Assembly: GCA_938003875.1 (NCBI GenBank)
Contig: CALKWO010000019.1
Location: 1-10,087 of the forward strand
From: an uncultured bacterium
GTDB taxonomy: Bacteria > Planctomycetota > Uabimicrobiia > Uabimicrobiales > JABWCH01
Length of the DNA: 10,087 bases
Direction: 5' to 3'
A program made the position numbers and the translations under genes. Every line of letters begins with the position of its first letter. Within the stretch, counting starts at the first letter, position 1. This document shows positions 1-7,486 of the stretch, one piece after another. The notes under the pieces are model-generated. The model did no database searches and had not been told where the DNA came from. It worked only from the letters and a program-made list of their open reading frames with translations.

Positions 1-25
1 TCTTTATTTATCGCAGTTGATTTAC

Positions 26-63
26 TTATAGGCAACGTGGCACACTCATAAAAATAACTCCTT
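26..63 (-). other. ribosome binding site plus seven-codon ORF downstream of the giant gene
   Basis: On the minus strand AAGGAG (58-63) is followed after 8 nt by ATG (47-49). The ORF reads MSVPRCL and stops at TAA (26-28). The signal is as good as those of the large genes, but the frame closes at once. It may be a leader peptide, the start of a decayed or frameshifted gene, or chance. The rest of positions 1-84 is AT-rich and shows no terminator hairpin. Confidence 0.3.
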
Positions 64-84
64 CTATTTTATTTAAAACTTTAT

Positions 85-3000
85 TTATGGATAGCATGTA
101 TAGACCAACATCAGTCTCACTTTTTGGGGTTTTTTTCCTGCTATTCGGAAAGTGGCTTTCCCATAGAGAGACATACCTGGAGATCTTCTTTGAAATTCTT
201 GTTTTGAAACAAGCTGGCTGATTTCCTGAACGCCGAAAAATGCAAGGATCTTTTTATCTATCATGCTTTCTTCGATTTCTTGTTCTGACAGGCGATCTTC
301 CCATGGATATAGAATATAACTTTGATCAGAGTAAGAGGGAGCGCAGACAAAATTTTCCAGTTTACCATTTTTCCATCCAGGACAAATCTCATCATGTATT
401 ACAGGGGCGACTTTCCATCGTCCATAGTTGCTTATTGTACCATCTGTTTCTTGTGCCATGATGAACATCAAGAATACTCTGGGATGCCGATATATAGCCC
501 TTTCAAAACGAATCGTCTTTAAAGAAGGAAGATATACCGCTTCTTTTTTGGGCTCCAAAGTGGGTACAAATTCCAAAGTCAATCCTGGCATTTTATTGAG
601 TTCGCTTGGGTTGGTAGTAGGAAACAAGGCAGCGATTTCGTCTATACCAAGTTCAATATGACGTTCTTTCAATACTAGTCCTATGCCTCCAGAGAGATAG
701 CGGTCGGTAAGCTCCAGCGATATTTTTTTGAGTCGTTTACCCCATGCTTGATGAACTTCAGGTAAAGAAAAACCATCATACTTTTTTCCCAAAATGCGTA
801 GAATTCTTAGCATTTCGCGAACCAGGAAGCAAGCTTTTTTCACCTGCGAAGAATGTTCTCTTTGCAGACTGGCAATATCACTTAATGCTGGATTGGCTGG
901 TGATTCATATAAATTGTGATAGTACCAGATTTCGATTCTGCCAAAAGTATTTGCCCTTTGTTGCGCTGCTTTGTATTGAGCTATTGCCATATCGAGTCTG
1001 GCAGCCGAGGCTTCCACTTCAGCACGTCTGGCTTTGCAATGTTCCTGGAAGGATTCCCTTTGCAATCGAGTGATTTGTGTTTCCAGTTCTTTTTTTTCTT
1101 GTTCCCAAATAGCCCGCTGCTTTTCGGATTTTAGATTTTCCAGTGCTAGAGCTGCCTGATCCGAAGAGAGCGTAGCCATCTTATATTGCAGTTGAGCGAC
1201 TTCCCGATCAAGCTCGGTATTTCTTATATTCCAGGATGCTTTCTGTACTTCTAGTTGATTTTTTTTTAGAGCATGGCCTGTTTTTTCTGTCAGTAGCCTG
1301 GCAATCTGGTTTTCGAATTCACTGATCTGGTATGCTGTTTTGCTATTTTTCAGATCAAGTCGTAGCCTGCCTATTTCCTCTTGTGCTTGTTCTTGCGAAA
1401 TGCCCGTTTGCTGGCGCACGAGTTGTATCGCTTCTTTTTGCATCTGCCCGATTTGAGAACGTAAATAGGCATTGTCGAGCAAGATTAAGCTCTGTTCCAA
1501 TTGGATTTTCGCCTGTTCCAAACCCAAGCTTCCCTGAGAAAGATTGAGCCTGGCCTTTTCTAATTCGGATTCGGCTTTTTGTAAGTCTTCTTTCTTCTCA
1601 CCGAGTTTGAGTCTGAGTTGATACACCTCATCGCTATTTTCATTCTGTAGCCATTCCAAAACGTCTTTTTCCAAAATTCGTTCTGCTTCTTCACAGTTTT
1701 GGATTTGCTGTACCAGTTGGCTTTCCTGATCGCCGCTGGTTGGCCTTGACAGAGTTTCCTGAACCTGGTTCAATCGTTTTTGTAAAGATTCATGCCAGGG
1801 TTGCAACAATTGTTGGATTTGTGCTTTGGCACCAACGCTGTCTAATTGTAGTTGTAGTTGTCCTATCATCATCTCGATTTGTTCTGGTTCGTTGGGAAAG
1901 CTTTCTTTCAAAAGGCTACGTAAGGGAGAGCAAAGCATAGCCCAGTCTATTTCCTGGCCTTTCTGAATCGGAATATTCTTTAGTAAAGTCAGAAGAAAGC
2001 TTTGAGCAGAGTCTTTATACCGGCAAAGCTTTGTATCTTGTCCCAATTCTTTCGCAACTTTTACAATCGCAGCTTCCATGTCGGAAAATTCTCCCTTTCG
2101 CAATGTTTCCTGCAATCTAGGCAGCCAGAGAAAAGCCTGTTTTAAAATCAAATCCCTTTGCTTTTGCATCTCTGGAATCGCATATTCCAAAAGCTTGAAG
2201 GAAATTCGTTTGGCAAGTTCCTTGTGGTCCATAGCCCGAAGATTGTCTATTGTCATGCCTAGTTCCTGAGCCGATTGCTTTAAGTCATCCCAACGCATCT
2301 GGAGTTTATGGGGCAAATCTTGTAGTAACCTCCTTTCGATTTCCGATCTCATGTCTTCAGGCTTACCGCTCAAAGCCACTGCTTTAATGCTTGCAGTAAA
2401 AACACTGCCTAAATGTTGAAAATTCTGCGTTGTGCCTTCCGCATCCTTGAGAATACCAAGGCTTGTGTTCATGAGTTGTTTTAAGGGCTTGCTTAGACGA
2501 GTGTCATCCAAAACCTTTTCCAAAGCAGGATGGCTGAGAATCGCAGGGCAATTTTTCAAGGCAGGCGCAAACATTTTTTCTATGTCTACAATATTTCTTC
2601 CGAGGCATTGGCTTAGCTTGCCTCCTAAGGCATTGAGCTTCCCTTCAAGATGAAACCCTCCTGCATTAAGGATTTTCTGCCCGTTGTCTAAAAGCCCTAG
2701 AAAAATTTTGCCTAAAGGTTTTCGATGCACAATGCCAGAGATGATTTCCCCAGCAGCTCCGCCAATAGCATTTCCCAGGGCAGCTCCAGCAGGGCCTCCT
2801 AAAACATTCCCTACGACACAGCCAAGGAAGCTGCATATTCCTCCGAACCAGTCGTCATCTTCTTCTCTAAGCTCATCCAGATTTTTTTGTAATGCAGAAC
2901 GCTGCTGGCGTATTTCTTCTCTTTGTTTTTTCACCTGTTCATGAACAGCCTGGGCTAATACTTTTAGCTGTGCAGGTTGTACAATCTGCGCAGGGTTTTC

Positions 3001-6000
3001 GGGATTTCTCTGGCCAAGGATGGTATATTCAATTAAATCAATATAATTGCGAACGCTGGCAACTGAATGACTCGCTGTGGCAATCTCTATCTCCCATTTT
3101 TTGATTTCCAGATTTTGCTTTTCGATTTGCTTTTCCAGGTATTGCTTTCCCAGTTCTGAAATGTGAGTTTCATTTTGTCGGATATGGATTTCCTGAGTCT
3201 GAATTTTTCCCTGAACTTCGATTCTGTTTTGCTCCAGAGCCAACTTTTGTTGATCTAGCTCTGCCATTTTGATCCTGGCTTCTTCTTGCGATATCTTGCC
3301 TTTCTGTATATCCTTATGAAGCTCTGCGATTTGTGTTGTAATCAGTGCTATTTTACAATCGAGACTTGCTTGTTGCTGTTGCAATTCTTTTTCTTGCAGA
3401 TGGAGCCGAGCCAAAGCAAGATCGTTTTCATTCAATCTTCCATAAATTTCGTGAATAGCAGTCTGCTTTTGCCTGATTTTTATCTCCAGTTCTTGCGAGT
3501 GAATCTGATTATCATGAATCTGGAGTAGAAGTGCAGCACGTTTTTCTTCCAATTGCGTCACCTGAAGCAAAAGATTTTTAGCCATAAGCTCCATTTCTGC
3601 TGCTAAAGAATACGCTTTGCTAACACGAAGGTGGGCTTCTGCCTGCCTTACCTGGGCAACAGCAGCGTTCAACTCTTCTCGAAAAGCAGACATATTCAAT
3701 ACAATCGGAGCAGAAATCAAGGGTTTTAAGGATTCGATTACCTGGCATAATGCAGCATGGCTGATTTTTTCGTTGATTCTCTCTTCCAGACTTTCGATCT
3801 CTCTGATTTTATTTTCTAAAGCTTCCTTAGATCCTGCCCAGGTAGTATTGGGAAGATGGTTTTCCGTAAGACCATCAAAATCCACGCTATTGTACCTGCC
3901 AGAAAGCATGGGATTAGGCGTGGCATCTTCTAGCGTAGTAGCTTGTTCCAGAAGGGGCTGGAGCATAGCGATAGGAATCCTGGCACGATTGGCCCAGGGC
4001 ATATAGCATAAAGGCATCTTTTCGGAACTTTGCTGTTTTTTTTGATGCGCTGAGAGATTCCAAAAAGTGAGTTGATACACTGCTCCTGGCTTTTGCTGTA
4101 AAGAAGTAGAAGATTCTTCTCCACCACAAAGCATTGCACAAAGTATTCCCCAATAAGGTCGTAAAAAGCCGTTCCATATAGGAAGATGAAATTCCTTCGA
4201 AGGTTTTTCCAGTGCCAGCATTTTGCTTTGGGCAACTTCTCTGGCTTCCGCCTGCCAGAGATTCAACCAGAAGAGCAGTCCCCAATATCCATGCCCCAGA
4301 GCTGTAAGAGAGATCGAATCCTGATTTAAGGCATTTAGCCAATCTGTGGGACGCTGTCCCAGTAAAGGAGATGAATCCAAACCCTTTTGTCGTGCCAACC
4401 CCTCAACTTCCCATTGTAACTCTAGCAGAGCCAGCGACAATTTGCTTTCTTTTTTTTCCCATTGAGCTTGGGCTATTCTGAGTAAGGGGCTCAGACGTTG
4501 CAACGATTGTTGAGCTGCTTTTAGGATATATCCCCAGGGATCTATCGCCTGAGCTAATCGTCCCAGTATCCAGCATGTCTCGGCAGCAGAGCGTACGGCA
4601 AAAGGCCTTCCATCTTTGTACAATTCCTCAATGAATTGAGGGATTTCGTCCAGCTTCGAGGTCGAAAGTAAAAGCTCTCCAGCAAATGCCTTTTCGATAG
4701 AATTTCCTGCTGCTAAAGAAGTCACTCCCAGATGCAACTGGCATGACCGAAGCCATGCTTTTTCCCCTGGTTGTAAAGAAGCGTGAGTAAAACACTCGCC
4801 GATTGCCTTTGGCAAAGATTCACAGCCTTGTGGCAGCCCCAACCAGCAAAAAACGGCTAAAGAAATCCCTTCTTTTTGTGTCGGTGCTCTGTGCGAATTG
4901 GCAATCCATTCTTTGAGACGATGCCAGTGCAGTCGGATGACCATTTCTTCTGAGCCAATCTGCTGCCAGGACGAAGGCGATTCCCGAAGACTCCAGTCTA
5001 CGGATATTTCGTGCCATCTTCCTCTCAAAGGCTCATAGTAGTTCCATAAATCCAGGCTCAGCCAGCGTTCGTTGTCTGTTGTGCAGGCAGGCTGAGACAG
5101 AAGTTTAGGCCAGAATTGTTCCAAAAGCTGGTATAGTCCAACAGGATGCAGTTGGCTATAGCACCAGCTCAACATCAGCGAGGTTTCCCAGGTACTGGCA
5201 GAAGGCGTTTGTATAATCCAGGGATTTGTCCACGGATTGCGTACTAGAAATTGAAATGTGATGACCTGGAACTTTGCCTGGGCAATGGCTCTTTGCCAAT
5301 CTTTGTATTCCTGAGCTTCTACATTTCCTTCCTGCAGTAGCCTGACAAAATTCGGATGAAAAAACTTCTCTCGAAAAAGGCTGCTGCTCTGGTACTCTTT
5401 CCAGGCATTTTCCCAGACTTCGCAGCCTTTTTGCCAGAGCAGATAGGAACAGTCCTTTCCTTGCCACGAAGTTTTCCATCGAACATCGGAAAGAAACCAC
5501 TTAGAAAATTCTTCAAACGAAAGAGAAATACTCTCAGGATCAAAGCAATACACAGCCTTTTGGATGGCAGGATTCAATATCTTTTCATAATAGGCCTGCC
5601 GAAAGGAATTCCCCGAACCCCTCACAGGAACATCCAGTGTCTGGGCCAGAGAAACGAGGAAAGGAATAATAGCATGAGCCTGCCATATCCCCTTTCCTGC
5701 CTGGTCACTCAACCACAGTACATATTGTTGATAGGGAGATTCGGGCGAATCCTTTTCTGTTCGAAGATGCTCTGTTACTTCTTTTTGCACCAAGGCCAGA
5801 ACAGCAGGATGATGCCCCACAGCAAAATAGGGCATCCCCTTCAAAACCAGAAAGGATTGCTGAAATCCATCATGATTCCTGTTCTCTCCAGAAAAAGAAC
5901 GAACCTTTCCAATAGCCCAGTCTTCCAGTTCTTTCTGTATCTTACACCAGGGTTCAGGCAATGTTCCTTTTCCAAACCTTTCCCACCCTCTTTGCAGCAC

Positions 6001-6285
6001 CAAAGGCAGCAATTCTTCTGAAAGCGATCTTCTGTCAGGTTGGGGAATCCTGTCTTGCAGCTTCTGAAACAAAGCGATTTGCTCTTCCAAGCCTATTTTC
6101 AAAAATACCTGGTGAAGGCTCTCTCTCAGTGTCATGTCCAGGTTTAAACTACTATTCTCTTTTGCCTTCAAACAAATTTCCATATTTCTAATAAACGATT
6201 CCTCATCTGCTGCCCTGGCTAAATCCAGAACAGCAGGCTGGCTGAAAAGAAGAGAGGAAAAGAAAAGGAAAAATAGAAGGAACAT
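85..6285 (-). CDS. giant exported coiled-coil protein with glycine zipper (2066 aa)
   Basis: I do not recognise the family. The start is well fixed: ATG follows AAAGGAG by 7 nt, and an in-frame TAA lies five codons upstream. Residues 1-15 are very hydrophobic and Phe/Leu-rich, ending LLFS-QPAV, with a second possible cleavage site after A23-R24-A25. This looks like a signal peptide, but it lacks the usual N-terminal positive charge. Residues about 26-815 are helical and Trp-rich. Residues about 816-1075 form a long coiled coil (Glu/Gln/Lys/Leu-rich), with another charged helix at about 1110-1145. Residues 1146-1185 are hydrophobic and Gly/Ala-rich, with glycines at 1155, 1159, 1163, 1167, 1171, 1175 and 1179. 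A helical middle follows, then a second coiled coil at about 1480-1782. The C-terminal ~285 residues look alpha/beta. The arm-tip-arm layout resembles SMC-like rods or coiled-coil pore-forming proteins. No catalytic motif is visible. It probably follows the 332-aa gene in one transcript. Confidence 0.93.
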   Translation of the reverse strand: MFLLFFLFFSSLLFSQPAVLDLARAADEESFIRNMEICLKAKENSSLNLDMTLRESLHQVFLKIGLEEQIALFQKLQDRIPQPDRRSLSEELLPLVLQRGWERFGKGTLPEPWCKIQKELEDWAIGKVRSFSGENRNHDGFQQSFLVLKGMPYFAVGHHPAVLALVQKEVTEHLRTEKDSPESPYQQYVLWLSDQAGKGIWQAHAIIPFLVSLAQTLDVPVRGSGNSFRQAYYEKILNPAIQKAVYCFDPESISLSFEEFSKWFLSDVRWKTSWQGKDCSYLLWQKGCEVWENAWKEYQSSSLFREKFFHPNFVRLLQEGNVEAQEYKDWQRAIAQAKFQVITFQFLVRNPWTNPWIIQTPSASTWETSLMLSWCYSQLHPVGLYQLLEQFWPKLLSQPACTTDNERWLSLDLWNYYEPLRGRWHEISVDWSLRESPSSWQQIGSEEMVIRLHWHRLKEWIANSHRAPTQKEGISLAVFCWLGLPQGCESLPKAIGECFTHASLQPGEKAWLRSCQLHLGVTSLAAGNSIEKAFAGELLLSTSKLDEIPQFIEELYKDGRPFAVRSAAETCWILGRLAQAIDPWGYILKAAQQSLQRLSPLLRIAQAQWEKKESKLSLALLELQWEVEGLARQKGLDSSPLLGQRPTDWLNALNQDSISLTALGHGYWGLLFWLNLWQAEAREVAQSKMLALEKPSKEFHLPIWNGFLRPYWGILCAMLCGGEESSTSLQQKPGAVYQLTFWNLSAHQKKQQSSEKMPLCYMPWANRARIPIAMLQPLLEQATTLEDATPNPMLSGRYNSVDFDGLTENHLPNTTWAGSKEALENKIREIESLEERINEKISHAALCQVIESLKPLISAPIVLNMSAFREELNAAVAQVRQAEAHLRVSKAYSLAAEMELMAKNLLLQVTQLEEKRAALLLQIHDNQIHSQELEIKIRQKQTAIHEIYGRLNENDLALARLHLQEKELQQQQASLDCKIALITTQIAELHKDIQKGKISQEEARIKMAELDQQKLALEQNRIEVQGKIQTQEIHIRQNETHISELGKQYLEKQIEKQNLEIKKWEIEIATASHSVASVRNYIDLIEYTILGQRNPENPAQIVQPAQLKVLAQAVHEQVKKQREEIRQQRSALQKNLDELREEDDDWFGGICSFLGCVVGNVLGGPAGAALGNAIGGAAGEIISGIVHRKPLGKIFLGLLDNGQKILNAGGFHLEGKLNALGGKLSQCLGRNIVDIEKMFAPALKNCPAILSHPALEKVLDDTRLSKPLKQLMNTSLGILKDAEGTTQNFQHLGSVFTASIKAVALSGKPEDMRSEIERRLLQDLPHKLQMRWDDLKQSAQELGMTIDNLRAMDHKELAKRISFKLLEYAIPEMQKQRDLILKQAFLWLPRLQETLRKGEFSDMEAAIVKVAKELGQDTKLCRYKDSAQSFLLTLLKNIPIQKGQEIDWAMLCSPLRSLLKESFPNEPEQIEMMIGQLQLQLDSVGAKAQIQQLLQPWHESLQKRLNQVQETLSRPTSGDQESQLVQQIQNCEEAERILEKDVLEWLQNENSDEVYQLRLKLGEKKEDLQKAESELEKARLNLSQGSLGLEQAKIQLEQSLILLDNAYLRSQIGQMQKEAIQLVRQQTGISQEQAQEEIGRLRLDLKNSKTAYQISEFENQIARLLTEKTGHALKKNQLEVQKASWNIRNTELDREVAQLQYKMATLSSDQAALALENLKSEKQRAIWEQEKKELETQITRLQRESFQEHCKARRAEVEASAARLDMAIAQYKAAQQRANTFGRIEIWYYHNLYESPANPALSDIASLQREHSSQVKKACFLVREMLRILRILGKKYDGFSLPEVHQAWGKRLKKISLELTDRYLSGGIGLVLKERHIELGIDEIAALFPTTNPSELNKMPGLTLEFVPTLEPKKEAVYLPSLKTIRFERAIYRHPRVFLMFIMAQETDGTISNYGRWKVAPVIHDEICPGWKNGKLENFVCAPSYSDQSYILYPWEDRLSEQEIEESMIDKKILAFFGVQEISQLVSKQEFQRRSPGMSLYGKATFRIAGKKPQKVRLMLVYTCYP

Positions 6286-6292
6286 AATAAAA

Positions 6293-6299
6293 CTCCTTT
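6293..6299 (-). promoter_or_regulatory. ribosome binding site of the 2066-aa gene
   Basis: AAAGGAG on the minus strand lies 7 nt before the ATG at 6285. The in-frame TAA just upstream leaves no room for a longer protein. The 65-bp gap to the preceding gene (6286-6350) shows no clear hairpin terminator or promoter, so cotranscription with the 332-aa gene is likely. Confidence 0.8.
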
Positions 6300-6350
6300 A
6301 GAAACAGATTGACGGATAATGCGAATCCAGGCTAGGGCATGAAAATTCTT

Positions 6351-7349
6351 TTATTTAGCTGGGACAAAAAGATGGATAGTGTATTTAGTAATAGGACAAG
6401 TCCAACGATATATGTTGGTATAATTTCTCGTACACCCACATATTTCTCCTCTTTGCCAACTTCCTGCTTCTAGTGTTGGCATCTCTTCTTTTCCAAGATT
6501 ACCAATCGAATTGCCTGTTACAGAATCTGGACCATAACAACCTTCACCGTATTGTACTCCTGCATGCGCATGGAAATCTAATTTTATTCCCGATATTCTT
6601 GCATGAGCCTTTTCTGCCGACTTTTCTGCCTCTTCCGCTTTGGTTTTTGCTGTAGTGGCCGTTGTATTTGCTGAATTTGCGGTTGTGTTAGCAGTACTGG
6701 CTGTTGTATTTGCAGTATTTGCAGTGGTATTGGCTGTACTGGCAGTGGTATTGGCAGTATTTGCGGTGGTATTTGCTGTATTTGCGGTAGTATTTGCATC
6801 ACCGGCAGTCTTATTCGCAGCAATGGCCGTGGTATTCGCACTATTAGCAGTTGTATTTGCAGTATTTGCTATTGTCTTTGCTTCCTGGGCTACCTGTTCT
6901 GCACTGCTGGCTTTGGCTATAGCTGTAGACAACTGGCTTCCCAGGCTACTGATCTGGCCAGCTTGCGTTGTCAAAGTGCTATTCAGACTATTGCACCTGG
7001 TTTCTAAAGCAACGATCTTTTGATTTTGCGTTTGTATTGCGTTTTTGAGATTCCCGTTTTCAGTTTTCAACGCACTGATTTCAGTATTTTGAGAATCTAC
7101 CTTTTGTATCAATAAATCTTTCTGTTGCTTCAACGATGCAATATCTTGCTTTGCTTGATTTAACTCGGTTTTCAAAGTATTTAAACTTTCCTGGATAGAG
7201 GGGGGCGGAGTATTTCCAATAGGCGGGTTTACCTGTCGCTCTAACATGAGAACCTTCATTTTATACTCTTCCCATTCGGCAGGAGTAGGCTGGGCAAAAA
7301 GAGAGAAACAAACAAAGAACACCAGAAATAGGACAACAATGCTTTTCAT
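6351..7349 (-). CDS. exported alanine-core heptad-repeat protein (332 aa)
   Basis: No family is recognised. The reading frame is open to an ATG at 7478, but I choose ATG 7349: it has AAGGAGGT 6 nt upstream and opens a classic signal peptide (MKS, then a Val/Leu/Phe core, likely cleavage after A19 in SLFA-QPTP). A Pro-rich linker lies near residues 40-50. A Lys/Gln/Leu coiled coil follows at about 53-145. Residues about 143-247 are 15 uninterrupted heptads; the central ten follow the pattern ANTTANT/ANTTAST. Alanine at positions 1 and 5 fills both core positions of a coiled coil. The last ~80 residues form a separate compact domain with four cysteines (C271, C304, C306, C318), His and aromatic residues, ending in a beta-like stretch. 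The layout suggests a secreted or periplasmic fibrous stalk with a C-terminal head, perhaps an oligomeric adhesin or envelope spacer. Role and location are inferred. Confidence 0.9.
   Translation of the reverse strand: MKSIVVLFLVFFVCFSLFAQPTPAEWEEYKMKVLMLERQVNPPIGNTPPPSIQESLNTLKTELNQAKQDIASLKQQKDLLIQKVDSQNTEISALKTENGNLKNAIQTQNQKIVALETRCNSLNSTLTTQAGQISSLGSQLSTAIAKASSAEQVAQEAKTIANTANTTANSANTTAIAANKTAGDANTTANTANTTANTANTTASTANTTANTANTTASTANTTANSANTTATTAKTKAEEAEKSAEKAHARISGIKLDFHAHAGVQYGEGCYGPDSVTGNSIGNLGKEEMPTLEAGSWQRGEICGCTRNYTNIYRWTCPITKYTIHLFVPAK
6609..6923 (-). repeat. heptad array, 15 units of 21 bp, Ala/Thr/Asn-rich
   Basis: Fifteen consecutive seven-codon units keep one register without a break. 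The ten central units (6651-6860) read ANTTANS, ANTTAIA, ANKTAGD, ANTTANT and close variants. The outer units are degenerate and more charged (for example AEQVAQE, AKTKAEE, AEKSAEK). The alternating 4/3 spacing of alanines is the a/d pattern of a coiled coil with an all-alanine core. On the plus strand the same DNA reads as a false hydrophobic Val/Phe/Ala ORF. Confidence 0.9.
6694..6777 (-). repeat. two tandem 42-bp units within the heptad array
   Basis: The segments 6694-6735 and 6736-6777 match at 37 of 42 bases by direct comparison. Each encodes two heptads. Neighbouring units are more diverged, so this pair looks like a fairly recent in-frame duplication. It points to growth or shrinkage of the array in 21- or 42-bp steps. 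Confidence 0.75.
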
Positions 7350-7355
7350 AACAAA

Positions 7356-7363
7356 ACCTCCTT
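7356..7363 (-). promoter_or_regulatory. ribosome binding site that fixes the start of the 332-aa gene
   Basis: AAGGAGGT on the minus strand lies 6 nt before ATG 7349. It is the strongest Shine-Dalgarno match in the window. It directly precedes the codons for a signal peptide, which rules against the longer 375-codon reading from 7478. Confidence 0.88.
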
Positions 7364-7395
7364 TGTAGATTGTGAGTTCATTTAGAATCAGGAAA

Positions 7396-7425
7396 ATTCT
7401 ATCAAGAATAATTCCACCGTTACAA
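7396..7425 (-). promoter_or_regulatory. candidate sigma70-like promoter for the exported-protein genes
   Basis: On the minus strand TTGTAA (7420-7425) and TAGAAT (7396-7401) are separated by 18 bp. They match the -35 and -10 consensus at 4/6 and 5/6 positions. Transcription would start near 7389, giving a leader of about 40 nt before ATG 7349. An A-tract (7438-7446) lies just upstream of the -35 box, like an UP element. This is a pattern match only. Confidence 0.35.
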
Positions 7426-7448
7426 AAATAGTCTCTATTTTTTTTTGC

Positions 7449-7473
7449 CATGACGGACGGTGAATCCGTCATG
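7449..7473. promoter_or_regulatory. perfect 9-bp inverted repeat, possible operator or mRNA hairpin
   Basis: CATGACGGA and TCCGTCATG are exact reverse complements separated by 7 bp. The element starts 13 nt after the permease stop codon. On the minus strand it is followed by GC and then nine A residues, not a U-tract, so it is not a canonical intrinsic terminator in either direction. Relative to the candidate promoter its centre would be near -72, which suits an activator site. It could also be an RNA hairpin protecting the 3' end of the transporter mRNA. Confidence 0.6.
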
Positions 7474-7486
7474 AGCATTGGATCCT

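Noticed and set aside
3914..4342. Minus-strand ORF of 142 codons in another frame within the giant gene
   Set aside because: Same-strand shadow frame with no domain. The main frame is continuous through it, so no frameshift is needed.
5356..6021. Plus-strand ORF of 221 codons
   Set aside because: It lies wholly inside the 2066-aa gene on the opposite strand. It has no recognisable domain, and its composition is typical of an antisense shadow.
816..6285. The giant protein as an SMC or Rad50 ATPase
   Set aside because: It has coiled-coil arms, but no Walker A, signature or Walker B motifs at either end, and it carries a signal peptide.
6609..6923. CRISPR array or noncoding satellite at the 21-bp periodicity
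   Set aside because: The period is in frame and conserved at protein level. There are no spacer-like unique segments of equal length between constant repeats.
6640..7023. Plus-strand ORF of 127 codons encoding a Val/Phe/Ala-rich, membrane-like repeat
   Set aside because: It is the exact antisense of the heptad array. Its hydrophobic pattern follows from the Ala/Thr/Asn codons on the other strand, and the minus-strand gene has a signal peptide and a strong ribosome binding site.
7438..7473. Intrinsic terminator between permease and exported-protein genes
   Set aside because: The hairpin is perfect, but on the minus strand it is followed by A residues, and on the plus strand by mixed sequence. 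Neither direction has a U-tract.
7350..7478. 43-codon N-terminal extension of the 332-aa protein starting at ATG 7478
   Set aside because: It runs from just beyond the inverted repeat through the candidate promoter and would bury the signal peptide. The strong ribosome binding site at 7356-7363 supports ATG 7349.
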